A DNA stretch of 7,677 bases from Calditrichota bacterium (GCA_020057985.1 JAGVEU010000151.1:1-7677), one strand, 5' to 3'. Shown: positions 1 to 5,556, numbered from the stretch's first letter. The notes: generated by a model from the letters alone, not told the origin. A program made the numbers and translations.

Positions 1-90
1 ATCTTCAATCAAACCACCACTCCGTTTGTCTGGACGGCCTCCGAAGTACATCCTAAACGCCTTCATAAATATGCTGATCTTTGCAAGTAG
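1..90 (+). mobile_element. C-terminal tail of a probable IS630-like transposase (partial, 5' end outside window)
   Basis: The first frame is open from base 1 and ends at the TAG at 88-90. It gives 29 residues that include FNQTTTPFVWTA followed by a basic stretch and LCK. A short N-x-T/A-x-PF-x-WT motif close to the C-terminus is typical of IS630-family (Tc1/mariner-like) DDE transposases. This is recognition from a short tail only. The catalytic domain lies outside the window, so the family assignment is tentative. The next gene piece begins right after the stop, in the same frame and without its own N-terminus, which fits an insertion sequence end lying between about 90 and 125. No terminal inverted repeat can be confirmed because the other end is not visible. 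Confidence 0.5.
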
Positions 91-96
91 GTACTA

Positions 97-474
97 GTGA
101 TAGGTATACGCAATCCTCAGACCCAGCAACGCCGGTGGGAAATTTACGACACAGGAGTGCCCGTTGCAACTGATGAGCCACGCGCGATTCCGAGAGATTT
201 CGTGCTTGGTCAAAACTACCCCAACCCGTTCAATCCTTCCACACGCATTGAGTACTCACTTCCAACTCCAGGGCATGTCGCGTTGGACGTCTTCAACGTG
301 TTGGGTGAACGAGTGACGACCTTGGTGGATGCGCGGCAGGATCAGGGAGCCAACTCCGTCCTATGGAACAGCACGGATGCTCTCGGTAAGCCACTTTCCT
401 CCGGTCCGTATTTTTATCAACTCCTTGTGGACGGAAAGCCACTGGGGGTGAAAAAGATGTTGTTAATCAAGTAA
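97..474 (+). CDS. 3' fragment of a T9SS-secreted protein: C-terminal sorting domain, probably truncated by the upstream insertion sequence
   Basis: The frame is open from base 91, after the transposase stop; the first possible start codon is a GTG at 97, giving 125 residues. Residues 31-125 form a complete type A C-terminal sorting domain: PRDFVLGQNYPNPFNPST (32-49), IEYSLP (51-56), the VFNVLGERVTTLVD strand (65-78) and the SSGPYFYQLL...KKMLLIK end (101-125). In the FCB group this domain directs periplasmic proteins through the type IX secretion system and is then removed. Such domains normally follow hundreds of residues of secreted enzyme or adhesin, preceded by a signal peptide. Neither is present here, and no ribosome binding site precedes the GTG. 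The piece is therefore probably the non-functional 3' end of a gene cut by the element at 1-90. A small chance remains that it is the tail of a gene with a frameshift. Confidence 0.75.
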   Translation: MIGIRNPQTQQRRWEIYDTGVPVATDEPRAIPRDFVLGQNYPNPFNPSTRIEYSLPTPGHVALDVFNVLGERVTTLVDARQDQGANSVLWNSTDALGKPLSSGPYFYQLLVDGKPLGVKKMLLIK

Positions 475-522
475 TTTCCGGGCGGGCGAGGACGCCGCCT
501 CGGCATGTTAGGAAACATAAAT

Positions 523-528
523 CAGGAG
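523..528 (+). promoter_or_regulatory. Ribosome binding site of gapA
   Basis: CAGGAG lies six bases before the ATG at 535. This decides between that ATG and the in-frame ATG at 505, which would add ten residues not expected in the family and has no comparable site. Confidence 0.7.
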
Positions 529-534
529 AACATT

Positions 535-1539
535 ATGTCCATTCGCATTGCTATTAACGGATTTGGCCGCATCGGGCGGCTTGTGTACCGCGGCCTGTTC
601 AAGGATGCGCGCTTTGAAGTCGTCGCGGTGAACGACATCACCGACGCAAAAACCCTCGCGCATCTGCTCAAGTATGATTCCACGCATGGCCGCTTCCCCG
701 GCAAAGTGGAAGCGGTGGAGGGCGGTTTCAAGGTAGACGGCAAGCTGCTGAAAGTGCTGGCCGAAAAAGATCCGACGAAATTGCCCTGGGCGGATCTCAA
801 GATTGACATCGTGGTCGAGTCCACCGGCGCAAAATCCTTCCGTGACCGGAAGGGGGTTCAACAGCACATTGATGCGGGCGCGAAAAAAGTTCTGCTCACG
901 GTGCCATCGAAGGATGAGATAGACGCGACGATTGTGTTTGGAATCAATGATAATACCTTGAAGCCGGAGCACAAACTGGTCTCGAATGCGAGTTGCACCA
1001 CGAATTGCGTAGCGCCGATGGCAAAAGTGCTGCAAGGTAATTTCGGCATTGAGTATGCACTGATGACAACGATTCATGCTTTCACCAATGATCAGAATGT
1101 GTTGGATGCCCCGCATTCCGATTTGCGTCGCGCTCGCACGGCTGCCCAGAGCATCATTCCCACCACCACCGGAGCCGCGCGCACGGTGGGCAAGATCATG
1201 AAAGAATTGAAAGGCAAGATTGACGGCACGGCGCTCCGCGTCCCCACGGCAGATGGCTCCATTACCGATCTGACGGTTATTGTGCAAAAAGACGTGACCG
1301 TCGAGAGCATCAATGCCGCCTTTAAGGCTGCGGCTGATGGACCGATGAAAGGTGTGCTCGAATACACGGAAGACGAGATTGTGTCCTGTGATATTATCGG
1401 CAATCCGCATTCCTGCATTTTCGACTCGAAGAGCACCATGACCCTCGGCCCGCGCATGTTGAAAATCTTTGGCTGGTACGACAACGAGTGGGGCTACTCG
1501 ATGCGGTGCGTGGATCTGCTGGTGAAGATGGCGGGGTAG
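535..1539 (+). CDS. gapA: Glyceraldehyde-3-phosphate dehydrogenase, NAD-type (complete)
   Basis: This cytoplasmic glycolytic enzyme oxidises and phosphorylates glyceraldehyde 3-phosphate to 1,3-bisphosphoglycerate with reduction of NAD+. The 334-residue product has the usual family length. The Rossmann motif NGFGRIGR is at 8-15. The acidic residue after beta-strand 2 (VND, 32-34) is typical of NAD rather than NADP preference. The catalytic cysteine is Cys154 in SNASCTTNC and the catalytic histidine is His181 in TTIHAFT. The SIIPTTTGAA phosphate-site loop and the C-terminal GWYDNEWGYS are intact. The start at 535 is chosen from the AGGAG site and homology. Its product is the substrate of the phosphoglycerate kinase encoded at 7312, but accessory genes intervene. 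A long antisense reading frame lies over it and is ignored as a shadow. No terminator is seen between it and the next gene. Confidence 0.97.
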   Translation: MSIRIAINGFGRIGRLVYRGLFKDARFEVVAVNDITDAKTLAHLLKYDSTHGRFPGKVEAVEGGFKVDGKLLKVLAEKDPTKLPWADLKIDIVVESTGAKSFRDRKGVQQHIDAGAKKVLLTVPSKDEIDATIVFGINDNTLKPEHKLVSNASCTTNCVAPMAKVLQGNFGIEYALMTTIHAFTNDQNVLDAPHSDLRRARTAAQSIIPTTTGAARTVGKIMKELKGKIDGTALRVPTADGSITDLTVIVQKDVTVESINAAFKAAADGPMKGVLEYTEDEIVSCDIIGNPHSCIFDSKSTMTLGPRMLKIFGWYDNEWGYSMRCVDLLVKMAG

Positions 1540-1543
1540 GAAA

Positions 1544-1564
1544 CGATGAACGATGAACGATGAA
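1544..1564 (+). repeat. Three tandem CGATGAA heptanucleotides at the gapA / methyltransferase junction
   Basis: The unit CGATGAA occurs three times without interruption, starting five bases after the gapA stop codon. Because the unit is seven bases long, the three ATGs (1546, 1553, 1560) fall in three different frames; only the one at 1553 opens the methyltransferase. Related GGATGAA units occur at 2389 and 4150. Confidence 0.8.
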
Positions 1565-2383
1565 AAAAAACAGATCCGAAATCTGACTAAGAGCTGGTTC
1601 TGGATCCTCAGTCAGAGTCGCCGACGGATGGCAAGACGGTATCGGAAAGCATTCGGCAAGGATGCCGGACGGGAAGCATACTACCAGCTCCGCTTACGGC
1701 CCGAGCGTAGTGCGAAAAGTCTTTGCGCGGCCGTGCGCATTCCTCAGATTGCTACGCCGGTTTATTCGCGTACGAAAACATCGGATGTAGAAATCCTTGA
1801 ACAACTTTTCTTTGCGCACGCGTTTAATCTTCCACTTCCCATCGAGCCGAAAGTGATTGTGGATGGTGGAGCCAATGTGGGATATGCTTCGTTGATTTTT
1901 GCTAACCGTTATCCACAGGCAAGAATTATCGCCATTGAGCCGGAGCTGAGCAACTTTGAAATGCTGCGGCGGAACACGGAGGCTTATCCGAATATCGAGA
2001 TCATTCACGCGGCTCTCTGGAATCAAAAGACATCTCTGTCAGTTATAGATCCCGACGCGCTAAAGTCCAGTTTTCAGATGCAAGTTGCCGATTCGATGAC
2101 GGCTGCAACCTGTCCGTCTATCACCATGCCGGAAATCCTTGCCATGTGCGGGCCTTTGCAAATTGATATTCTAAAATTGGATATCGAGGGTGCGGAAAAG
2201 GAAATCTTTTCAGATCCTGATGACACGTGGCTTAAACAGGTTAATGTGCTCTTTGTTGAACTCCATGAACGGTATGTCACCGGATGTGGCAAAGCCTTTT
2301 TTGCCGCAACCGGCAAATATAATTTCAACTTTCTTCGCGATGGCGAGTATGAATGCTTGATTCGGTTCGCACCGGAGGAGTGA
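1553..2383 (+). CDS. FkbM-family SAM-dependent methyltransferase
   Basis: Predicted class I methyltransferase of 276 residues. The SAM-binding motif I is VIVDGGANVGYASLIFA (101-117), with the acidic end of beta-2 at IAIEPE (126-131). The FkbM signature DILKLDIEGAEKEIF (205-219) and the later VNVLFVELHE strand (230-239) follow. FkbM proteins transfer methyl groups to hydroxyls of small molecules or sugars, and many sit in polysaccharide or secondary-metabolite loci; the substrate here cannot be told. The basic N-terminal 60 residues, rich in Arg and Lys, precede the catalytic fold and carry no motif I recognise. The gene starts 13 bases after gapA, with an AGGA at 1538-1541 overlapping the gapA stop, so it may be read with gapA. 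The ATG at 1553 lies within a heptanucleotide repeat and is the only upstream ATG in frame; the next is codon 26. Confidence 0.85.
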   Translation: MNDEKKQIRNLTKSWFWILSQSRRRMARRYRKAFGKDAGREAYYQLRLRPERSAKSLCAAVRIPQIATPVYSRTKTSDVEILEQLFFAHAFNLPLPIEPKVIVDGGANVGYASLIFANRYPQARIIAIEPELSNFEMLRRNTEAYPNIEIIHAALWNQKTSLSVIDPDALKSSFQMQVADSMTAATCPSITMPEILAMCGPLQIDILKLDIEGAEKEIFSDPDDTWLKQVNVLFVELHERYVTGCGKAFFAATGKYNFNFLRDGEYECLIRFAPEE

Positions 2384-2417
2384 AGAAAGGATGAAGGCGG
2401 AAGGATGAAGGATGAAA
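2383..2417 (+). repeat. 35-base dispersed heptanucleotide-type repeat, copy 1
   Basis: This stretch starts at the last base of the methyltransferase stop codon. It is built of seven-base units GGATGAA, GGCGGAA, GGATGAA, GGATGAA, and is identical over 35 bases to 4144-4178. Read on the other strand it gives the low-information peptide pattern SSFILPPSSF, which I recognise as a common spurious translation in repeat-rich bacterial genomes. Confidence 0.85.
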
Positions 2418-2439
2418 GAAGCCTCGTTCTCCCTTTCAT
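2412..2439 (+). terminator. Weak stem-loop after the methyltransferase gene, possible terminator
   Basis: ATGAAAG (2412-2418) pairs with CTTTCAT (2433-2439) across a 14-base loop, followed by GATTTTCT. The stem is AT-rich and short, and half of it is repeat sequence, so a terminator role is only a possibility. Confidence 0.2.
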
Positions 2440-2490
2440 GATTTTCTAATTAGATTGCTGTGTGATACTGTCCTTGAATTAAACCTTATA

Positions 2491-2496
2491 GAGGAG
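2491..2496 (+). promoter_or_regulatory. Ribosome binding site deciding the start at 2506
   Basis: GAGGAG ends nine bases before ATG 2506. The frame is open further upstream to a TTG at 2455, but that start would put 17 polar residues in front of an otherwise clean signal peptide, so 2506 is preferred. Confidence 0.7.
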
Positions 2497-2505
2497 ACTG
2501 GTCTT

Positions 2506-3333
2506 ATGTTTCGCATGATCCGTTTCGCAATCACTCGCGTTGTCGCGGTGACTCTCTTCGCTTTCGGTTTTTCAGCGCAGGCGCAAAACGCACTGCTTAA
2601 ACCTCCGCCGAATTGTGCCACAGTGCAAATTGGAAAAGTCGAGTATGTAAAGGGTGAGGTGTTTCTGTCCAGTCATGAAGATACAGCCGCGCTTAAAATC
2701 TTTGGCTTTCGTGAACTGGAATACCTCGGACGCTCTGTGGCAAGCGTGAAATACGCGGCAATCTGGCCGATCAATACAGATCTGAAAGCGTTGCCACAGC
2801 AAGTGAGTGGATTGAACTATGACGCATGGCCGGGATTCGAGAGTGCGAGTGTGTATTCTGCGGAGGATATAGAATCATCGTGTGAGCCGCAGACTTCCGC
2901 CTACATCAAGAAAACTCCCACTTCCCGACTGCCCTATCGAAAGACTATGGTACGATGCCAAAACGGAGTTGTGATCAGCAACGACTGGGGGGACGCGCTG
3001 ATCAAATCCAAATCCACGAAGAAAGAGCTCGACGAGGATGATGAGGATTACTCGACACGCGGGAATTTCTTTGTGAGGCCTGTGAACAAGGGCTTCTGCC
3101 GCAGAGTTGAAAGCGTCACCACCAAAGACCATCCGGCGGTCGGCATGTTTCATGTTCGACCAGCCGCAAATGCCGGCTCATTCGGCCCTGCTGATTTCAA
3201 AACCATCCGTGACTATTCTGCCTTTGGGGGCGGCCAAACTTTTTTCACATCACCGGGAAACAGACAGAATGGGCCGCGAACCATGAGCCTGCGCGAGTGG
3301 CAACAGCAGAATACAGCGCAGAGAAGAAGATAG
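2506..3333 (+). CDS. Secreted protein of unknown function with signal peptide
   Basis: I do not recognise a family. The 275-residue product starts with a clear Sec signal peptide: basic MFRMIRF, hydrophobic core VVAVTLFAFGF, and a likely cut after AQA near residue 26. The mature part has four cysteines (37, 126, 151, 198), which could form two disulfides in the periplasm or outside. Other visible features are an acidic patch ELDEDDEDY (174-182) after a lysine-rich stretch, an aromatic-rich middle, and a polar, basic C-terminus. No T9SS sorting domain, lipobox or transmembrane helix follows the signal peptide, so it is probably a soluble periplasmic protein. It stands alone between two intergenic stretches, with its own strong ribosome binding site. 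Function cannot be inferred from its neighbours. Confidence 0.8.
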   Translation: MFRMIRFAITRVVAVTLFAFGFSAQAQNALLKPPPNCATVQIGKVEYVKGEVFLSSHEDTAALKIFGFRELEYLGRSVASVKYAAIWPINTDLKALPQQVSGLNYDAWPGFESASVYSAEDIESSCEPQTSAYIKKTPTSRLPYRKTMVRCQNGVVISNDWGDALIKSKSTKKELDEDDEDYSTRGNFFVRPVNKGFCRRVESVTTKDHPAVGMFHVRPAANAGSFGPADFKTIRDYSAFGGGQTFFTSPGNRQNGPRTMSLREWQQQNTAQRRR

Positions 3334-3637
3334 ATGCGGGAAAATCCGAAATCCGAAAGAATGCGCGAAAGGAGCTGGCTTTGAGGTTCCAAATTGGAAC
3401 CTCAAACAACAGCGCAAGTACCGCAATAACAGTTGGATAGAATCTTTGAGGTCACAGATTGTGATCTCAGGTTTTGTTAAATTCTGTAAAAATAATATGT
3501 TGAAAAACTTGAGGTGCCAATTTGGAATATCAAGATTTTTAAACAGCTATTATTACTATAGTTAGGCACAATCTTGAGGTGCCAATTTGGCACCTCAAGT
3601 TCAGAAATGTATACATCCATTCGTCCAAAGTGAGTTA
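3334..3637. other. Intergenic region upstream of the ORF6N gene
   Basis: No gene is seen in these 304 bases on either strand. They hold the four-palindrome array. The three spacers between palindromes (3407-3444, 3472-3507, 3535-3572; 38, 36 and 38 bases) are unrelated to each other, and the last two are AT-rich. A promoter for the ORF6N gene is expected here, but no convincing -35/-10 pair was found. Confidence 0.7.
3380..3599. promoter_or_regulatory. Array of four 27-base palindromes, candidate operator sites of the downstream ORF6N gene
   Basis: Four palindromes of identical architecture (13 + 1 + 13) lie at 3380-3406, 3445-3471, 3508-3534 and 3573-3599. Sites 1 and 4 are perfect, with half-sites TTTGAGGTTCCAA and CTTGAGGTGCCAA. 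Site 2 matches at 9 of 13 and site 3 at 10 of 13 half-site positions. The shared core is TTGAGGT-NN-CAA with its mirror. The variable NN pair changes together on both arms in three of the four sites (TC/GA, CA/TG, GC/GC). Centres are 65, 63 and 65 bases apart, close to six helical turns, so dimers would bind one face of the DNA. The last site ends 38 bases before the ATG at 3638. This is the layout of an autoregulatory or cooperative operator; that the ORF6N protein is the ligand is inferred. Confidence 0.8.
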
Positions 3638-4339
3638 ATGCGGACAACAAATCTTATTCCAATCGAGCGAGTTGAGAGAAAGATCATACTACTTCGCGAC
3701 CAGAAAGTGATGCTCGACCATGACCTCGCGGATCTGTATGGTGTACCGACGAAAAGCCTGAAGAGGCAAGTCTCGCGCAATATAGAGCGATTCCCACTGG
3801 ACTTTATGTTTCAATTGACTCAGGAGGAATTCAACTCTGTGAAATCGCAGTTCGGCGATGCGGACTGGGGTGGCATTCGATACCTTCCGCTTGCGTTCAC
3901 CGAGCAGGGTGTAGCCACGCTATCGTCTGTGCTTCGCAGCACGCAAGCGGTGCAGGTGAATATTCTCATCATGCGCGCGTTCGTGAAGATGCGGCAGATG
4001 ATGATCGGCTACAAGGAACTCTTGCAGAAATTGAACGAGTTGGAACGGAAGTACGAAAAGCATGACATCGAACTCAAGATGGTCTTTGATGCGATCCGCC
4101 AATTGGCCGAGCCGCCCAAGCCTGCGCTGAAACGCAAGGAAGAAAGAAAGGATGAAGGCGGAAGGATGAAGGATGAAAACAGACGCTGTCATCCTGACGG
4201 TCCGCCGGAAGGATCTCTCCTTCTTTTGCGGATATCCATCATTGACAAAAGGGCGAAAAACAAGTCGGCCATCCATCAAACAATTCACGGTAGCGCCGCA
4301 CGGCAGTGCGCTCCGGTTGAAAGTTATCGCGTTGCATGA
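3638..4339 (+). CDS. ORF6N-domain DNA-binding protein with a disrupted C-terminus
   Basis: Residues 9-100 form an ORF6N domain (Pfam PF10543, KilA-N/Bro/anti-repressor superfamily): IERVERKIILLRDQKVMLDHDLADLYGV, then KSLKRQVSRNIERFPLDFMFQLTQEE, then the conserved RYLPLAFTEQGVATLSSVLRS and VNILIMRAFVKMR. A coiled-coil-like segment (about 127-155) and VFDAIRQL follow, as usual for stand-alone bacterial members. These are thought to be phage-derived regulators. The ATG at 3638 is chosen because the ORF6N N-terminus begins there; the upstream TTG at 3587 lies inside a palindrome. The ribosome binding site is weak. After KPALKRK (residues 161-167) the sequence leaves the family and reads through dispersed repeats to the stop at 4337-4339, so about 66 residues of the 233 are junk. 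The likely original tail sits out of frame at 4377-4460. The DNA-binding domain is intact, so the protein may still work. Confidence 0.85.
   Translation: MRTTNLIPIERVERKIILLRDQKVMLDHDLADLYGVPTKSLKRQVSRNIERFPLDFMFQLTQEEFNSVKSQFGDADWGGIRYLPLAFTEQGVATLSSVLRSTQAVQVNILIMRAFVKMRQMMIGYKELLQKLNELERKYEKHDIELKMVFDAIRQLAEPPKPALKRKEERKDEGGRMKDENRRCHPDGPPEGSLLLLRISIIDKRAKNKSAIHQTIHGSAARQCAPVESYRVA
4144..4178 (+). repeat. 35-base dispersed heptanucleotide-type repeat, copy 2
   Basis: Identical to 2383-2417. It lies inside the altered 3' end of the ORF6N reading frame, where it is translated as EERKDEGGRMKDE, a sequence with no family support. Confidence 0.85.
4183..4222 (+). repeat. Short dispersed hairpin element of the GTCATCCTGA...GAAGGATCTC type
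   Basis: The core pairs ATCCT with AGGAT and CGG with CCG, separated by opposed GA/GA dinucleotides and closed by a four-base loop (about 4191-4214). Read in frame it gives CHPDGPPEGSLL, a variant of the CHPERSEGSL pattern that I recognise as a frequent spurious translation of interspersed repeats in bacterial genomes. The assignment rests on memory of the pattern, with a single copy in this window. Confidence 0.5.
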
Positions 4340-4414
4340 AGGTGTTGCGCACGGCCGTGCGGCGCTACCGAAAACGAAACCCGCGCTGAAATGCAAGTAC
4401 GGCTTCCGCACTGC
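4237..4414 (+). repeat. ~180-base dispersed repeat with long hairpin, copy 1
   Basis: The core is a near-perfect inverted repeat: 4288-4311 pairs with 4347-4370 at 23 of 24 positions around a 35-base loop, with arms beginning CGGTAGCGCCGCACGGC. Sequence on both sides also matches copy 2 at 5745-5928, including the loop (GGTTGAAAG...GCATGAAGGTGTT) and the right flank (TACGGCTTCCGCACTGC). The unit is therefore larger than a simple REP palindrome. It falls within the disrupted 3' part of the ORF6N gene. Confidence 0.8.
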
Positions 4415-4460
4415 GAAGGATGAGAATGGGGAAACGAAGACGCGGGGGAGGAAAAAATAG
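4377..4460 (+). pseudogene. Detached C-terminal tail of the ORF6N gene
   Basis: In a frame different from the ORF6N body, these bases encode 27 residues starting KPALKCKYGFRTAKDE and ending in a basic TRGRKK before the TAG at 4458-4460. The first seven residues repeat the last family-like residues of the ORF6N body (KPALKRK). The basic, charged tail suits a stand-alone ORF6N protein. Part of the stretch (to about 4414) is also shared with the repeat copy at 5745-5928, so its origin as gene tail or repeat flank is not settled. Confidence 0.45.
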
Positions 4461-4656
4461 ACAAAGAGCAAAGGCAAATCACGGGAGATGAATAGACTCT
4501 GAAACAACGATGACGCTGTGCGCGAGACTTACTCACCACAGCGAATAAGAGGATCGCATAGGTACGTTTCCGCGGGGATGGTCAGTAAACTTCAGGCGGC
4601 GATTTGACTGCCTGTTGAAATACACTCACTCGTTTAACCCCTTTAATGGAGGCCGT
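4461..4656. other. Intergenic leader of the two-TM protein gene
   Basis: About 200 bases with no reading frame I can support. A TTGACT occurs at 4604-4609 without a matching -10 at normal distance. Confidence 0.5.
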
Positions 4657-5556
4657 ATGAAGAGAAGCTTTCTTGAGCTGCTCGAGGAAAAAGTCCTGTT
4701 CCGTACGTCGAGGTTCTTCTTCCTCATCTTGGCGATCACTGCGCTGCTGGGAATCTGTGCTGGTATTGTCTATTTGGGTTCGGGGCTCACACCGACTGCG
4801 AAGGAGGAAGTCGTGAAAGCTCCAGATCCTGCACCCGTAACTTTGGCTGCAAGTGACATTTCCGATGCCATCAAGGTTGCCCGCGAGGAATCAAACCGAT
4901 CAGGCTCTTCCTCCCCTCGCAAGTCCGAGTCAAAATCAGATCGTCAGACCTCTCGTGAAACTGAAGCGCTGAGTAAACGTGACCTGGCCAGACAGAAGTA
5001 TGGCCGCTGGTTGGATTCATTGGAGACACTGCTGCCCGCCGCAATCTATTCATGGGAGCCAAAGGGGTATTATGATCGAAACTACTGGGGTCAGGGAAAC
5101 TACGTTACCACCGATGCCGGCATTTTCAAGCGACTCGAATCTCTTACCGACGGTATGAGTGCAGCCACCGATATCTCCCGCGCGGTAGGGCAACTTTGCA
5201 CCGTACTCAAGGCATTTCCCGAGAATGATAGAATCGAACCGCTGAAGACATTCATTCAGGTTTATCGTACAAAACTCGCCGCGTACAACCGTCAACTCAC
5301 CGAGAATGATGCCCTCTACAATGCACAACTTGCCGAAGCGGAAGCGAAATATGCGGCGGATCAGGCTTTGAAGAAAACACGCCGCTATCAAGGTGCTTTG
5401 GTAGCTGGATCGGGACTGGCCTCCGTGGCATTGCTCGGCATCTTCCTCGTGTTGCTTTCCATGCAGCGTAACATACGGAAGCTCACGCACTGGACGCAAG
5501 AGGAAGAGTTGATCGCGTTTGCAAAGGCTCAGCGGCAGCATCCTGAGGACGCATAG
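4657..5556 (+). CDS. Membrane protein of unknown function with two TM helices and a large periplasmic loop
   Basis: I do not recognise a family. The 299-residue product has a short basic cytoplasmic N-terminus and TM1 at about 19-41 (FFFLILAITALLGICAGIVYL). A ~205-residue loop follows, then TM2 at about 247-269, then a basic, polar C-terminal tail (RNIRKLTHW...) of 30 residues. The positive-inside rule puts both ends in the cytoplasm and the loop in the periplasm. The loop starts with a low-complexity Ser/Lys/Arg linker (80-107) and has an aromatic patch (YSWEPKGYYDRNYWGQGNYV, 131-150). It ends in a heptad-like, Ala/Glu-rich helix (205-240) that probably forms a coiled coil. The shape resembles membrane sensors or division/secretion accessory proteins, but no signalling domain follows. 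The ATG at 4657 is chosen because GGAGG lies at 4648-4652; the TTG at 4615 would add 14 residues without a site. Confidence 0.8.
   Translation: MKRSFLELLEEKVLFRTSRFFFLILAITALLGICAGIVYLGSGLTPTAKEEVVKAPDPAPVTLAASDISDAIKVAREESNRSGSSSPRKSESKSDRQTSRETEALSKRDLARQKYGRWLDSLETLLPAAIYSWEPKGYYDRNYWGQGNYVTTDAGIFKRLESLTDGMSAATDISRAVGQLCTVLKAFPENDRIEPLKTFIQVYRTKLAAYNRQLTENDALYNAQLAEAEAKYAADQALKKTRRYQGALVAGSGLASVALLGIFLVLLSMQRNIRKLTHWTQEEELIAFAKAQRQHPEDA

Larger units (their letters stand above)
4118..4397 (+). repeat. Imperfect 21-base direct repeat flanking a 259-base repeat insertion in the ORF6N gene
   Basis: Bases 4118-4138 and 4377-4397 match at 18 of 21 positions and encode KPALKRK and KPALKCK in their respective frames. 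They are 259 bases apart, which shifts the frame by one. Removing one repeat and the intervening DNA rejoins the ORF6N body to a basic tail beginning YGFRTAK. The interval contains the heptanucleotide repeat, a small ATCCT...AGGAT hairpin element and the large hairpin repeat. Confidence 0.65.

Noticed and set aside
481..503. GC-rich stem (CGAGG / CCTCG) before gapA as a terminator
   Set aside because: Only five pairs and no T-run follows.
505..534. Extended gapA start at ATG 505
   Set aside because: It adds ten residues before the canonical N-terminus, and the good ribosome binding site belongs to ATG 535.
508..1410. 300-residue reading frame on the - strand opposite gapA
   Set aside because: It lies wholly over a conserved glycolytic gene, has no recognisable domain, and reflects codon bias of gapA.
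2383..2417. Coding extension or small peptide from the heptanucleotide repeat
   Set aside because: The identical sequence occurs elsewhere in another context, and both translations are low-complexity without homologous support.
3380..3599. CRISPR-like array (27-base palindromic repeats with 36-38 base spacers)
   Set aside because: The repeats differ strongly from each other and keep symmetry by paired changes, whereas CRISPR repeats are near-identical. There are only four, no cas genes, and the array directly precedes an ORF6N gene.
4173..4376. Open frame crossing the repeat block before the detached ORF6N tail
   Set aside because: It translates the hairpin repeat; only its last 27 codons have a case as a displaced ORF6N tail.
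4604..4609. TTGACT as a -35 promoter element for the two-TM gene
   Set aside because: No TATAAT-like sequence occurs at 15-19 bases downstream.
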